Positions 28,601 through 38,576 of a DNA stretch of 64,000 nt are shown here, in pieces (the first letter of the stretch is position 1; every line of letters starts with the position of its first letter). The position numbers were made by a program, and so were the translations under genes. The notes under the pieces are model-generated. The model was not told the origin of the DNA and did no database searches. It saw only the letters and a list, made by a program, of their open reading frames with translations. The DNA comes from Rhodobacteraceae bacterium 63075 (GTDB lineage Bacteria; Pseudomonadota; Alphaproteobacteria; Rhodobacterales; Rhodobacteraceae). The stretch lies in the NCBI GenBank assembly GCA_003417655.1, contig QVMW01000002.1, positions 211,001 to 275,000 on the forward strand, read 5' to 3'.

Positions 28601-30376
28601 ATGCCCAGCTACACCGCCCCCACGAAAGACATGCACTTCGTCATCCACGACATGCTCAAGGCCAGCGCCTCGGAGATTCCCGGCTACGGCGAGCTCGAGC
28701 CTGATTTCACATCCGCCGTGCTCGAAGAGGCTGGCAAGCTGACATCCGAAGTGCTCGCCCCGCTCAACGTGGTGGGCGACACGGAAGGCTGCACGCTGGA
28801 AAACGGCGTCGTGCGCGTGCCCACCGGCTTCCAGGACGCCTTCGACAAGGTGCGCGAAGGCGGCTGGACCGGCCTCGACATGCCCGAGGAATACGGCGGC
28901 CAGGGCATGCCCTACCTGCTCGGCACGGCCGTCGGCGAGATGTTCTCGGCGGCCAACCAGGCCTTCACCATGTACCAGGGCCTCACCCACGGCGCGGCCT
29001 CGGCGATTCTCGCGCATGGCTCGGACCAGCAGAAGGACACCTACCTGCCCAGGATGGTCTCCTGCGAGTGGACCGGCACGATGAACCTGACCGAGCCGCA
29101 TTGCGGCACCGATCTCGGCCTGATGCGCACCAAGGCCGAACCGCAGGATGACGGCAGCTACAAGCTCTCCGGCCAGAAGATCTTCATCTCCTCGGGCGAG
29201 CACGAGATGGCGGACAACATCATTCACCTCGTCCTGGCCAAGATCCCCGGCGGCCCCGAAGGCATCAAGGGCGTCTCGCTCTTCATCGTGCCCAAGTTCC
29301 TCGTCAAGGAAGACGGCTCCCTCGGCGAGCGCAACGGCGTGAGCTGCGGCAATATCGAGGAGAAGATGGGCATTCACGGCAACTCGACCTGCGTGATGAA
29401 CTACGATGGCGCGACGGGCTACCTGCTCGGCGAGGAGCACAAGGGCATGCGCGCCATGTTCACCATGATGAACGAAGCGCGCATCGGCGTCGGCATGCAG
29501 GGCCTCGCCCAGGCCGATGCGGCCTATCAGAACGCGCTGATATACGCCAAGGACCGCCTTCAGGGCCGCGACGTGACCGGCGTCAAGAACCCCGACGGCC
29601 CGGCCGATCCGCTGATCGTGCACCCCGATGTGCGCCGCATGCTGATGGACCAGAAGAGCTTCGTCGAGGGCGCGCGCGCCTTCGTGCTCTGGGGTGCCTA
29701 TCTCATCGACAAGTCCCACCGCGCCGATGACGAAGCCGCCGAGGGGCTGATCTCGCTGATGACCCCGGTCATCAAGGGCTTCCTGACCGATGAAGGTTAC
29801 GACATGACCGTGCAGGCCCAGCAGGTCTATGGCGGCCATGGCTATATCGAGGAATGGGGCATGTCGCAGTTCACCCGCGATGCCCGCATCGCCATGATCT
29901 ACGAAGGGGCCAACGGCGTCCAGGCGCTCGACCTCGTCGGCCGCAAGCTCGCCCAGGACGGCGGCAAGCATGTCATGGCCTTCTTCGAGATGGTCAAGAG
30001 CTTCTGCTCCGAAAACAAGGACACAGACGGCATGGAAGAGTTCACCGAGCCTCTCAAGAAAGCCTCGAAGGACCTTCAGACCGCAGGCATGTACTTCATG
30101 CAGAACGGCGCGAAGAATCCCAACGCCGCGCTCGCCGGCTCGACCGACTTCATGCACCTGATGGGCCATGTCTGCCTCGGGCTGATGTGGGGCCGGATGG
30201 CCAAGGCCGCGCTGGAGGCGCTCGAAGCCGGGGCCTCTGACGCCACGTTCTACGAGACGAAGCTGGCCACCGCGCGTTACTACATGACGCGGCGCCTGCC
30301 CGCCACGGCCATGCACCTTGCGCGAATCGAAAGCGGCGCGGACCCCGTGATGGCGCTGGAGGCCGACCAGTTCTGA
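28601..30376 (+). CDS. Acyl-CoA dehydrogenase with N- and C-terminal extensions (DmdC/FadE-like)
   Basis: A 591-residue flavoprotein. The acyl-CoA dehydrogenase core shows [19 protein letters not shown] and [13 protein letters not shown]; the catalytic glutamate region is [18 protein letters not shown] (about residue 435). The N-terminal extension ([15 protein letters not shown]) and the C-terminal helical domain are those of the roughly 590-residue subgroup that includes methylthiopropionyl-CoA dehydrogenase DmdC as well as long-chain enzymes. Without alignment I cannot tell which. GGGAGA precedes the start. It is the first enzyme gene after the MerR regulator. Confidence 0.9.
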   Translation: MPSYTAPTKDMHFVIHDMLKASASEIPGYGELEPDFTSAVLEEAGKLTSEVLAPLNVVGDTEGCTLENGVVRVPTGFQDAFDKVREGGWTGLDMPEEYGGQGMPYLLGTAVGEMFSAANQAFTMYQGLTHGAASAILAHGSDQQKDTYLPRMVSCEWTGTMNLTEPHCGTDLGLMRTKAEPQDDGSYKLSGQKIFISSGEHEMADNIIHLVLAKIPGGPEGIKGVSLFIVPKFLVKEDGSLGERNGVSCGNIEEKMGIHGNSTCVMNYDGATGYLLGEEHKGMRAMFTMMNEARIGVGMQGLAQADAAYQNALIYAKDRLQGRDVTGVKNPDGPADPLIVHPDVRRMLMDQKSFVEGARAFVLWGAYLIDKSHRADDEAAEGLISLMTPVIKGFLTDEGYDMTVQAQQVYGGHGYIEEWGMSQFTRDARIAMIYEGANGVQALDLVGRKLAQDGGKHVMAFFEMVKSFCSENKDTDGMEEFTEPLKKASKDLQTAGMYFMQNGAKNPNAALAGSTDFMHLMGHVCLGLMWGRMAKAALEALEAGASDATFYETKLATARYYMTRRLPATAMHLARIESGADPVMALEADQF

Positions 30377-30425
30377 ACGCGGGCGGGGGAGACCCCGCCC
30401 TTTCACGCCCTTTCGGAGGATCGTC

Positions 30426-30638
30426 ATGCCCAAGCGCTTCCGCCTCACCCGCCGTTTCCCCGTCGCCATGACGGAAGACGGCTACCGCAGGCTCAAGCGC
30501 TTCGCCGCCGAGGCGGGGCTCGACGAGGGCGAGGCGCTCAGCTTCCTGTTCGAGCATTTCGACAGCGTGACCAACCACGAGAACCTGACCGCCCGGCTGC
30601 GGCTCTTCAACGCCGAGCTGGACGAGCGCAAGAGATAG
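30426..30638 (+). CDS. Small conserved-looking protein, 70 residues
   Basis: Good ribosome site (CGGAGG, 6 nt upstream) and tight placement between two acyl-CoA dehydrogenase genes (49 and 26 nt gaps) support it as real. The product is charged and helical: a basic start ([15 protein letters not shown]), then [30 protein letters not shown]. The helix pattern is faintly like ribbon-helix-helix or antitoxin-type proteins, but no toxin gene is adjacent. Function unknown; it may be regulatory or an assembly partner of the operon. Confidence 0.65.
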   Translation: MPKRFRLTRRFPVAMTEDGYRRLKRFAAEAGLDEGEALSFLFEHFDSVTNHENLTARLRLFNAELDERKR

Positions 30639-30664
30639 AACCGTCTTCAAGGGAGGAAAGACAG

Positions 30665-31804
30665 ATGGCATCCACATGGATGACGGAAGAACACCAGATG
30701 ATCGCCGACATGACGGCGAAATTCATCGGCGAGGAATGGGCGCCCAAGTTCGAGAAATGGCGCAAGCAGGGCGAGATGGACCGCGAGACCTGGGCCCAGG
30801 CCGGTGAGCTGGGCCTGCTCTGCCCCTCCGTTCCGGAAGAATACGGCGGCGCGGGCGGCGATTTCGGCCATGAAGCCGCGATCCTCATGGAAGGCAGCCG
30901 CGCCAACCTGGCAAGCTGGGGCCACGGCATCCATTCGGGCATCGTCGCGCACTACATCCTCCATTGCGGCACCGAGGAGCAGAAGGCGCGCTGGCTGCCC
31001 AAGATGGTCACCGGCGAGCTTGTCGGCGCGCTGGCGATGACGGAGCCCTCCGGCGGCTCGGACGTGCAAGGCATCAAGACCAAGGCCGTCAAGGAGGGCA
31101 ACGCCTACCGCCTCTCCGGCCAGAAAACCTTCATCACCAATGGCCAGCACGCCAACCTCATCATCGTCGCCGCCAAGACCGACCCCAAGGAAGGCTCCAA
31201 GGGCACCTCGCTCATGGTCGTCGAGACCGACGGGGCCGAGGGTTTCTCGCGCGGGCGCAATCTCGAGAAGGTCGGCCTGCACGCCGCCGACACCTCAGAG
31301 CTCTTCTTCGACAATGTCGAACTGCCCCCCGAGAACCTGCTGGGCGGCGAAGAGGGCCAGGGCTTCTACCAGATGATGCAGCAACTCCCGCAGGAACGGC
31401 TGATCATCGGCTGTGGCGCGGTCGGCGCGATGCAGGGCGCCGTCGAGCGCACGATCGAATACTGCAAGGAGCGCGAGGCCTTCGGCGGCCCGATCATGCA
31501 GTTCCAGAACACCCGGTTCAAACTGGCCGAATGCAAGACCAAGCTGACGGTCGCCCGCGCCTTCCTCGACGAATGTATCGCCGAGCACCTGCGCGGCGAG
31601 CTGAGCGTGGAAAAGGCCGCCATGTGCAAATACTGGCTCACGGACACGCAGGGCGAAGTGCTCGATGAATGCGTGCAACTTTTCGGCGGCTATGGTTTCA
31701 TGATGGAATACCCCGTGGCCGAGATGTGGGCCGATGCCCGCGTTCAGCGGATCTACGGCGGCACGAATGAAATCATGAAAGAGCTGATCTCAAGGAACCT
31801 GTGA
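30665..31804 (+). CDS. Acyl-CoA dehydrogenase
   Basis: A 379-residue FAD enzyme of ordinary acyl-CoA dehydrogenase length. [20 protein letters not shown] and [16 protein letters not shown] form the substrate/FAD region; the C-terminal [38 protein letters not shown] holds FAD contacts. The usual catalytic position of short/medium-chain enzymes (E in IYEGT) is G here (IYGGTNEIM), so the base is probably elsewhere, as in long-chain and isovaleryl types. GGAGG precedes the start. The compound repeat copy B follows the stop. Confidence 0.92.
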   Translation: MASTWMTEEHQMIADMTAKFIGEEWAPKFEKWRKQGEMDRETWAQAGELGLLCPSVPEEYGGAGGDFGHEAAILMEGSRANLASWGHGIHSGIVAHYILHCGTEEQKARWLPKMVTGELVGALAMTEPSGGSDVQGIKTKAVKEGNAYRLSGQKTFITNGQHANLIIVAAKTDPKEGSKGTSLMVVETDGAEGFSRGRNLEKVGLHAADTSELFFDNVELPPENLLGGEEGQGFYQMMQQLPQERLIIGCGAVGAMQGAVERTIEYCKEREAFGGPIMQFQNTRFKLAECKTKLTVARAFLDECIAEHLRGELSVEKAAMCKYWLTDTQGEVLDECVQLFGGYGFMMEYPVAEMWADARVQRIYGGTNEIMKELISRNL

Positions 31805-31806
31805 TC

Positions 31807-31859
31807 GCTTCTTCTTGGTATAAATACCCCACAGGGGTGCGGGGGTGTGAAACCCCCGC
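31807..31859 (+). repeat. Compound 3' repeat, copy B (short)
   Basis: CTTCTTCTTGGTATAAATACCCC, written here in parts, is followed by AGGGGTGCGGGGGTG and a CCCCCGCC complement. It begins 3 nt after the dehydrogenase stop in the sense direction and lies between operon genes, before the GST ribosome site. It lacks the TTCGAA hairpin module. Confidence 0.7.
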
Positions 31860-31886
31860 CGCGCCACCTCAGAAAGGAGCCCGACC

Positions 31887-32519
31887 ATGACGATCAAACT
31901 CTACTGTTTCGGTGAAAGCGGCAATGCCTACAAGGCTGCGCTCGCTTTGGAACTCTCCGGCCTCGACTGGGAGCCCGTCTTCGTCGATTTCTTCGCCGGC
32001 CAGGGCCGCACGCCCGAGTTCCGCGCCCTGAACGTCATGGGCGAGGCCCCCGTGCTCGAAGACGGTGATTTCCGCCTCACGCAATCGGGCGCGATCCAGC
32101 AATACATCACCGACAAGTCCGGCAAGTTCGGCGGCGGCCCGGACGAGAAATACGAGGTGCTGCGCTGGATGCTCTGGGACAATCACAAGCTCTCCAGCCA
32201 GGCCGGCCTGCTGCGCTTCCTGATGAACTTCCTGCCCGAGGACAAGCGCCCGCAGGAAGTCATCGGTTTCATGCAGGGCCGGCTCAAAGCCACCTATGCA
32301 ACGCTGGATTCCCAGCTCGAGGGCCGTGACTGGATCGTCGGCGACGCGATGACCAATGCCGACCTGTCCTGCTGCGGCTACCTCTTCTATCCCGAGCCCT
32401 TCGGCTTCGAGCGCGCCGAATGGCGCAATATCGACCGCTGGCTCGGCAATATCGAGAACACCAAGGGCTGGAAACACCCCTATGACCTGATGCCCGGCTC
32501 CCCCGCGGACCGCGCCTGA
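31887..32519 (+). CDS. Glutathione S-transferase family protein
   Basis: A 210-residue cytosolic GST: thioredoxin-like N-domain (KLYCFGESGNAYKAALALELSG, with the glutathione site GEAPVLEDGDFRLTQSGAIQQYI) and a helical C-domain with the N-capping GDAMTNADLSCCGYLFY. It sits inside a fatty-acid catabolic operon, so it may detoxify or isomerise an intermediate; substrate unknown. AAAGGAG lies 7 nt before the ATG. Confidence 0.88.
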   Translation: MTIKLYCFGESGNAYKAALALELSGLDWEPVFVDFFAGQGRTPEFRALNVMGEAPVLEDGDFRLTQSGAIQQYITDKSGKFGGGPDEKYEVLRWMLWDNHKLSSQAGLLRFLMNFLPEDKRPQEVIGFMQGRLKATYATLDSQLEGRDWIVGDAMTNADLSCCGYLFYPEPFGFERAEWRNIDRWLGNIENTKGWKHPYDLMPGSPADRA

Positions 32520-32545
32520 ACACTTTCTGATCGAAGGAGATGATC

Positions 32546-33757
<1,212 letters not shown>

Positions 33758-33765
33758 GGCCGCGC

Positions 33766-34236
33766 ATGACCGAGGACGCCATCAGCATCTACCAGGCCCA
33801 TCTCGACGCCGTCTCGCACGCCCTCTGGACGCGCGATTTCGACAGGCTGCTGGAGCATATCCATTTTCCGTCCTTCGTGGAGACGGATGACGAGATGCTC
33901 CGGATCGCCACGCCCGAGAGCTACCTGCCCTCGGTCAGAAGCTTCCGCCGCAAGCTCGACCAGCATTGTGCCACGGCCTATCACCGCGTCTGCCTTGAGG
34001 CCGTCTTTGCCAGCGATGATCCGGACCGGATCGAAGGCATGCACAAGACCTACGCCCTCAGCGGCGCAACGCCGGTTATGGACCCCTACCTCAACCAGAT
34101 GACGCTGATGCGCAAAGACGGAAAATGGCTCGGCGCGGGCATCCGCGCCGCCACCGACAATGCACGCTGGCACATCATCACCCACCCAATGACACCCGCC
34201 CGCAGGCCCGACCTCGCGAAAGGAGAAAGACAATGA
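33766..34236 (+). CDS. Hypothetical protein, possible SnoaL/NTF2-like fold
   Basis: A 156-residue protein with an initial helix (ISIYQAHLDAVSHALWTRDFDRLLEHI), HFPSFVETDDEMLRI and a strand-rich C-terminal half ending MTLMRKDGKWLGAGIRAATDNARWHII. That order resembles small NTF2/SnoaL-like proteins but no catalytic residues are recognisable. It begins 8 nt after the thiolase stop and overlaps the next start as ATGA, so it is clearly an operon member. Function unknown. Confidence 0.75.
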   Translation: MTEDAISIYQAHLDAVSHALWTRDFDRLLEHIHFPSFVETDDEMLRIATPESYLPSVRSFRRKLDQHCATAYHRVCLEAVFASDDPDRIEGMHKTYALSGATPVMDPYLNQMTLMRKDGKWLGAGIRAATDNARWHIITHPMTPARRPDLAKGERQ

Positions 34237-36431
34237 CCGATTTCACAATGACAAAGGACGGCGACGGCATCGCCACGATCGTCTGGGACGTAAAAGACAA
34301 ATCCATGAACGTGATGAGCATCGAGGGCTTTTCGGACATGTCCGCCCTCGTCGATGACGCCCTGGCCGATGACGCCGTGAAAGGCATCATCATCACCTCC
34401 GGCAAGGATGACAGCTTCGCCGGCGGGATGGACCTCAACGTGCTCGCCAAGATGAAGGACGATGCCGGCGACGAGCCCGCGCGCGGCCTCTTCGACGGCG
34501 TGATGGACATGCATGCCGTGCTGCGCAAGATCGAGCGCGCAGGGATGGACCCCAAGACCAACAAGGGCGGCAAGCCCGTCGCCTGCGTGCTGCCCGGCAC
34601 GGCCGTCGGCATCGGCTTCGAGATCCCGCTCGCCTGTCACCGCACCTTTGCCGCCGACAATCCCAAGGCCAAGATCGGCCTGCCGGAGATCATGGTCGGC
34701 ATCTTCCCCGGCGCGGGCGGCACGACACGCCTCGTGCGCAAGCTCGGCGCGATGGCCGCCTCACCCTATCTTCTGCAGGGCAAGCTGCTCGAGCCCAAGA
34801 AGGCCAAGTCCGCAGGCCTCATCGACGAGGTCAGCGCAGACCCGATGAAGGAGGCGCGCGAATGGGTTCTCTCGGAGCCGAAGATCGTCAAGCCCTGGGA
34901 CGAGAAGGGCTACAAGATGCCCGGCGGCGCGCCCTATCACCCGGCAGGCTACATGACATTCGTCGGCGCCTCCGCCATGGTCCACAGCGAGACGCAAGGC
35001 GCGTTCCCGGCGGCCAAGGCCCTCCTCTCGGCGGTCTATGAAGGCGCGCTCGTGCCCTTCGACACCGCGCTCAGGATTGAGGCGCGCTGGTTCACCCATG
35101 TGCTGATGAACCCCTCCTCGGCGGCCATGATCCGCTCGCTCTTCGTCAACAAGGAAGCGCTGGAGAAAGGCGCTGTCCGCCCCGAGGGAATCGAGGATCA
35201 GCGCGTCAAAAAGCTCGGCGTGCTCGGCGCGGGCATGATGGGCGCCGGGATCGCGCTCGTCTCCGCCCAGGCCGGCATGGAGGTCGTTCTCATCGACCAG
35301 ACACAGGAAGCCGCCGACAAGGGCAAGGCCTATTCCGCCAGCTACATGGACAAGGGGATCAAGCGCGGCAAGGCCACCGAGGAGAAGAAGGAGGCCCTGC
35401 TCGGCCACATCAACGCCACCGCCGATCTCGATGCGCTCGAAGGCTGCGACCTGATCATCGAGGCGGTCTTCGAGGACCCGAAGGTCAAGGCCGAGATGAC
35501 CGAGAAGGTCGAGAAGATCATCCCCGAGACCTGCATCTTCGCCTCCAACACCTCGACCCTGCCAATCACCGACCTCGCCAAGGCGAGTAAACGCCCCGAG
35601 CAGTTCATCGGCATCCATTTCTTCTCGCCGGTCGAGAAGATGCTGCTGGTGGAAATCATCAAGGGCAAGGAGACGGGCGACCGTGCCGTGGCCAAGGCGC
35701 TCGACTACGTGCGCCAGATCCGCAAGACGCCGATCGTCGTCAATGACGCGCGCTTCTTCTACTGTAACCGCTGCATCATCCCCTACGTCAACGAGGGTGC
35801 GCGGATGATCACCGAGGGCGTCGCCCCCGCGCTCATCGACAATGCCGCGCGCCAGCTCGGCTTCCCCGTCGGGCCGATCCAGCTCACCGACGAAACCTCG
35901 ATCGACCTCGGCGCGAAGATCGCCCGCGCGACGAAGGCCGCCATGGGCGATGCCTACCCCGACAGCCCCGCCGACGAGCTGATCTTCTGGATGGAGGAAC
36001 AGGGGCGCATGGGGCGCAAGGCAAATGCCGGCTTCTTCGACTATGACGAGAACGGCAAGCGCCAGGGCTACTGGCCGGGCCTGAATGAGAAGTATCCGCT
36101 GCTCGAAGAGCAGCCCGATCTCATCGAAGTGCAGGAGCGGCTCATGTTCGCCCAGGTGCTCGAAGCGGTGCGCGCGCTCGAGGAAGGCGTGCTCATGGAC
36201 ATCCGCGAAGGCGATGTCGGGGCGATCCTCGCCTGGGGCTTCGCGCCCTGGTCGGGCGGCCCGCTCTCCTGGCTCGACATCATCGGCACGCCCTACGCCG
36301 CCGAGCGCACGGCCGAGCTGGCGGAGAAATACGGCCCCCGTTTCGCAACCCCCGCGCTGCTCAAGGAGATGGGCGAGAAGGGCCAGACCTTCTACAGCCG
36401 CTTCGCGCCGGAGAAGAAGGACGCCGCCTGA
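34233..36431 (+). CDS. FadJ/FadB-type multifunctional beta-oxidation enzyme
   Basis: A 732-residue fusion of enoyl-CoA hydratase (residues 1 to about 300; oxyanion motif DDSFAGGMDL, second glutamate region IGLPEIMVGIFPGAGGTTRL) and L-3-hydroxyacyl-CoA dehydrogenase (Rossmann GVLGAGMMGAGIA near 325, catalytic histidine in IGIHFFSPVEKM, C-terminal domain NEGARMITEGVAPALID). Likely works with the thiolase upstream. ATG 34233 has AAAGGAGAAAG ahead of it; the open frame to the left is not used. Copy C of the compound repeat follows. Confidence 0.95.
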   Translation: MTDFTMTKDGDGIATIVWDVKDKSMNVMSIEGFSDMSALVDDALADDAVKGIIITSGKDDSFAGGMDLNVLAKMKDDAGDEPARGLFDGVMDMHAVLRKIERAGMDPKTNKGGKPVACVLPGTAVGIGFEIPLACHRTFAADNPKAKIGLPEIMVGIFPGAGGTTRLVRKLGAMAASPYLLQGKLLEPKKAKSAGLIDEVSADPMKEAREWVLSEPKIVKPWDEKGYKMPGGAPYHPAGYMTFVGASAMVHSETQGAFPAAKALLSAVYEGALVPFDTALRIEARWFTHVLMNPSSAAMIRSLFVNKEALEKGAVRPEGIEDQRVKKLGVLGAGMMGAGIALVSAQAGMEVVLIDQTQEAADKGKAYSASYMDKGIKRGKATEEKKEALLGHINATADLDALEGCDLIIEAVFEDPKVKAEMTEKVEKIIPETCIFASNTSTLPITDLAKASKRPEQFIGIHFFSPVEKMLLVEIIKGKETGDRAVAKALDYVRQIRKTPIVVNDARFFYCNRCIIPYVNEGARMITEGVAPALIDNAARQLGFPVGPIQLTDETSIDLGAKIARATKAAMGDAYPDSPADELIFWMEEQGRMGRKANAGFFDYDENGKRQGYWPGLNEKYPLLEEQPDLIEVQERLMFAQVLEAVRALEEGVLMDIREGDVGAILAWGFAPWSGGPLSWLDIIGTPYAAERTAELAEKYGPRFATPALLKEMGEKGQTFYSRFAPEKKDAA

Positions 36432-36458
36432 GCCGCCACAGAGCCCGCTCCCCCGCGC

Positions 36459-36540
36459 TTTCTTCTTGCTCTAAATACCCCGGGGGGTCCGGGGGGCTGG
36501 CCCCCGGGTGGTCGGATTTGCACCGCAAATTCGAAACAAC
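36459..36540 (+). repeat. Compound 3' repeat, copy C (full length)
   Basis: Order of modules: pyrimidine run with TTCTTGCT, CTAAATACCCC, G-run/C-run hairpin (GGGGGGCTGGCCCCCGGG), then TCGGATTTGCACCGCAAATTCGA-type hairpin ending AAACAAC. It starts 27 nt after the FadJ-type stop, in the sense direction. Confidence 0.8.
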
Positions 36541-36546
36541 AAAACG

Positions 36547-36574
36547 AAAGGGTGCGCTTGCGGGCGCACCCTTT
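36547..36574 (+). terminator. Probable intrinsic terminator of the beta-oxidation operon
   Basis: AAAGGGTGCGC-TTGCGG-GCGCACCCTTT, an 11-bp perfect stem with a 6-nt loop, followed by CTTCCT. A-rich 5' and T-rich 3' shoulders fit a rho-independent terminator, possibly bidirectional toward the convergent sulfotransferase gene. Confidence 0.75.
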
Positions 36575-36908
36575 CTTCCTGTCCGATCGCCCGCAGCTCG
36601 CGTGGCCCGAAGGCCGGGGATTGGCCGCGAGATGCAAAAGGCCGGAGCAGTCGCATGCCGCCTGCCCGTTGTCACCCCGGGACCGGAACAGCGCACCGCG
36701 CGCCGCCCGCTCGGGACGCTGCGCGCTCTCTCTGCGCCGCGGCTCTCATTCCGCGCCGTTTCGGTGCCTTGTCACGTCCCCAGGTGATGACCGTCGGCAA
36801 ACGGCCTTACAGCAATGATCCCGTGATACCCTGAAATTCAGGTCCACCTGTGGCCCGAAAATGGCAAGATTCAGGCAGCTCTCCAAGGCTCCGGGGCTGC
36901 CTGCCGCC

Positions 36909-37556
36909 TCACCCGAAGCTGTAGCCGAACCTGTCGATATCCGCACGGCATATCTCGGCAACCGCCGCCCTGTCCGCCGCGCTGTAGTAGCTGCGAAAAT
37001 CCTCGCGCCGGTCGCTCTCGTTGGCCCGTGGCAGCTCCAGCTCGAAGCCCAGATGCTCCCAGAGCGGCGCCGCGTCTTCCGCGAAATGCTCCAGCCGGAT
37101 GTAGAGCGCCGCGTGCTGGCCGCCATCCACATCGCGCATATAGGCCGCCGCCGGGTTGGCCTTGATCGGCCCCGCGACGGCCGGCGCGCGCAGGAACTCC
37201 GAAAAGCCCAGCGTCTTCGCCGCGTCCACGGCCGGATGGGCAAAGCCCTGCTGCCCGAGCCAGTGATAATAGCTCACCATCCTGTCCCAGGGGTTGCGCA
37301 CCAGCGTGAAACACAGGCTCCCGGCGATCTCCGCGCGGCTCACCAGCCCCTCGATGTCGGCCAGCGTCGAATGTTTCCAGAGCCGCCCATGCGCGTCAGC
37401 GTCCTTCAGCCTGCGCCGCCGCTTCAGCGCCTTGGGCGTGTCGCCCAGCATCATGTCGTCCTTCATCGCGCGCGCCTCCAGCGCCAGCGCCATGGCTGTC
37501 CCGCCCGTCTTGGGGATATGGACAAAGATATAGCGGCGCCCGCGTGAGATGATCAT
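36909..37556 (-). CDS. Sulfotransferase family protein
   Basis: A 215-residue protein of the family-2 type sulfotransferases. The PAPS 5'-phosphosulfate loop is FVHIPKTGGTAMA (about residue 11) and the 3'-phosphate region FTLVRNPWDRMVSYYHW (about residue 84). It probably transfers sulfate to a carbohydrate or lipid; in roseobacters such genes often have surface-related roles. It begins 9 nt after the EamA gene on the same strand, so the two are likely co-transcribed. Confidence 0.85.
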   Translation of the reverse strand: MIISRGRRYIFVHIPKTGGTAMALALEARAMKDDMMLGDTPKALKRRRRLKDADAHGRLWKHSTLADIEGLVSRAEIAGSLCFTLVRNPWDRMVSYYHWLGQQGFAHPAVDAAKTLGFSEFLRAPAVAGPIKANPAAAYMRDVDGGQHAALYIRLEHFAEDAAPLWEHLGFELELPRANESDRREDFRSYYSAADRAAVAEICRADIDRFGYSFG

Positions 37557-37565
37557 GATGTCAGG

Positions 37566-38471
37566 TTAGGCCCGCCGCGAGCGCAAGGCAATCACCGCGC
37601 CCGCCGCGATGATCAGCCCGATCCCGGCCATCTGCACGGCCCCGAGCGTCTGGCCGAACCAGTAAAAGGCAAAGAGCGGCCCGAAGATCATCACCGAATA
37701 TTCGAAGATCGCCACATAAGAGGCCTCGCCAAGCTGATAGGCCCGCGTGAGCGCGAAGACCCCGACGATGGAGCCGAGGATCTGCACGGCGAGCACCGCC
37801 TCGATCCCGGCAACCGACCAGGCCCAGCCGCGCGTGACGAACATCAGCGCGCCCGGCGTCTCCGGGATTCCGAAAAGTGCGAGCGCCGCGACGCCCACGA
37901 GCCCGATCAGCCCCTGCATCCCCATCACCGAGGCCAGCAGCGCATGGGTCGTCTCGCCCCAGCAGGTCCGCCGCGTGACCACCGCGCCCAGCGCGTAGAG
38001 CACCCCGCCGATGACGGGCACCAGCGATCCCGCGCTGAAATTCTGCGGGCTCACCTGAAGCACGACGAGCGTGCCCGCAAACCCCGCGATCACCGCGCTG
38101 ATGCGAAAGACGCCGATCTTCTCGCGCAGGAAAAGCGCCGTGATGACCACCACGATGATCGGCGAGGTGAAGAGCCCCGCGAGCGACTGGGCAATCGGCA
38201 GGAAGGCGAGCGAGATGAAATAGAAGAGCATCGCCCCCGCGACGAGAAAGGAGCGCAGCGCGACGGCCCCCCATTTGCGCGGCAGGAGCCGCTGGCCCGT
38301 GCTCAGGGCCGCCAGCGCGATGATCGGCACGGCGAAGACCATGCGCAGCACGTAGAGCTGCCAGATGCTGATGACCTCGGCGATGAGGAAGATGAAATTG
38401 TCGATCACCCCGATGACGAGCATCGCCGCCAGCATCCACATCGCCGCCGCCACGGGCCGTGTCTCGCTCAC
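37566..38471 (-). CDS. EamA/DMT family transporter
   Basis: A 301-residue inner-membrane protein with ten hydrophobic helices in two repeated EamA halves (for example AMLVIGVIDNFIFLIAEVIS to LRSFLVAGAMLFYFISLAFLPIAQ, then VGVFALTRAYQLGEASYVAIFEYSVMIFGPLFAFYWFGQ). Exports or imports small metabolites; substrate unknown. GTG start at 38471 with AGAGG upstream. It is divergent from the acyl-CoA ligase gene, with 105 nt between. Confidence 0.87.
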   Translation of the reverse strand: MSETRPVAAAMWMLAAMLVIGVIDNFIFLIAEVISIWQLYVLRMVFAVPIIALAALSTGQRLLPRKWGAVALRSFLVAGAMLFYFISLAFLPIAQSLAGLFTSPIIVVVITALFLREKIGVFRISAVIAGFAGTLVVLQVSPQNFSAGSLVPVIGGVLYALGAVVTRRTCWGETTHALLASVMGMQGLIGLVGVAALALFGIPETPGALMFVTRGWAWSVAGIEAVLAVQILGSIVGVFALTRAYQLGEASYVAIFEYSVMIFGPLFAFYWFGQTLGAVQMAGIGLIIAAGAVIALRSRRA

Positions 38472-38576
38472 CTCGATTCGCCTCTCACATGTCGCCTATG
38501 GACTTCCCAAACCACGCCTCTTGCGCCTAGTCTGTTCCGGACGCGACGTAAAGGCCGCTGCAAGGGAGGGGAAACC

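Larger units (their letters stand above)
36432..36908. other. 477-nt gene-free spacer
   Basis: No credible gene. It contains compound repeat copy C (36459-36540) and, right after it, a strong GC hairpin with A/T flanks (36547-36574). The remaining roughly 330 nt to the end of the convergent sulfotransferase gene shows only GC-rich sequence with no feature I can name; short open frames there have no ribosome sites. Confidence 0.75.

Noticed and set aside
30426..30638. Toxin-antitoxin module
   Set aside because: The helical pattern faintly resembles an antitoxin, but no toxin gene lies on either side; both neighbours are acyl-CoA dehydrogenases.
36508..36834. Possible small gene in the spacer after the FadJ-type gene
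   Set aside because: It starts inside the compound repeat, crosses the terminator hairpin and has no ribosome site or recognisable protein pattern.
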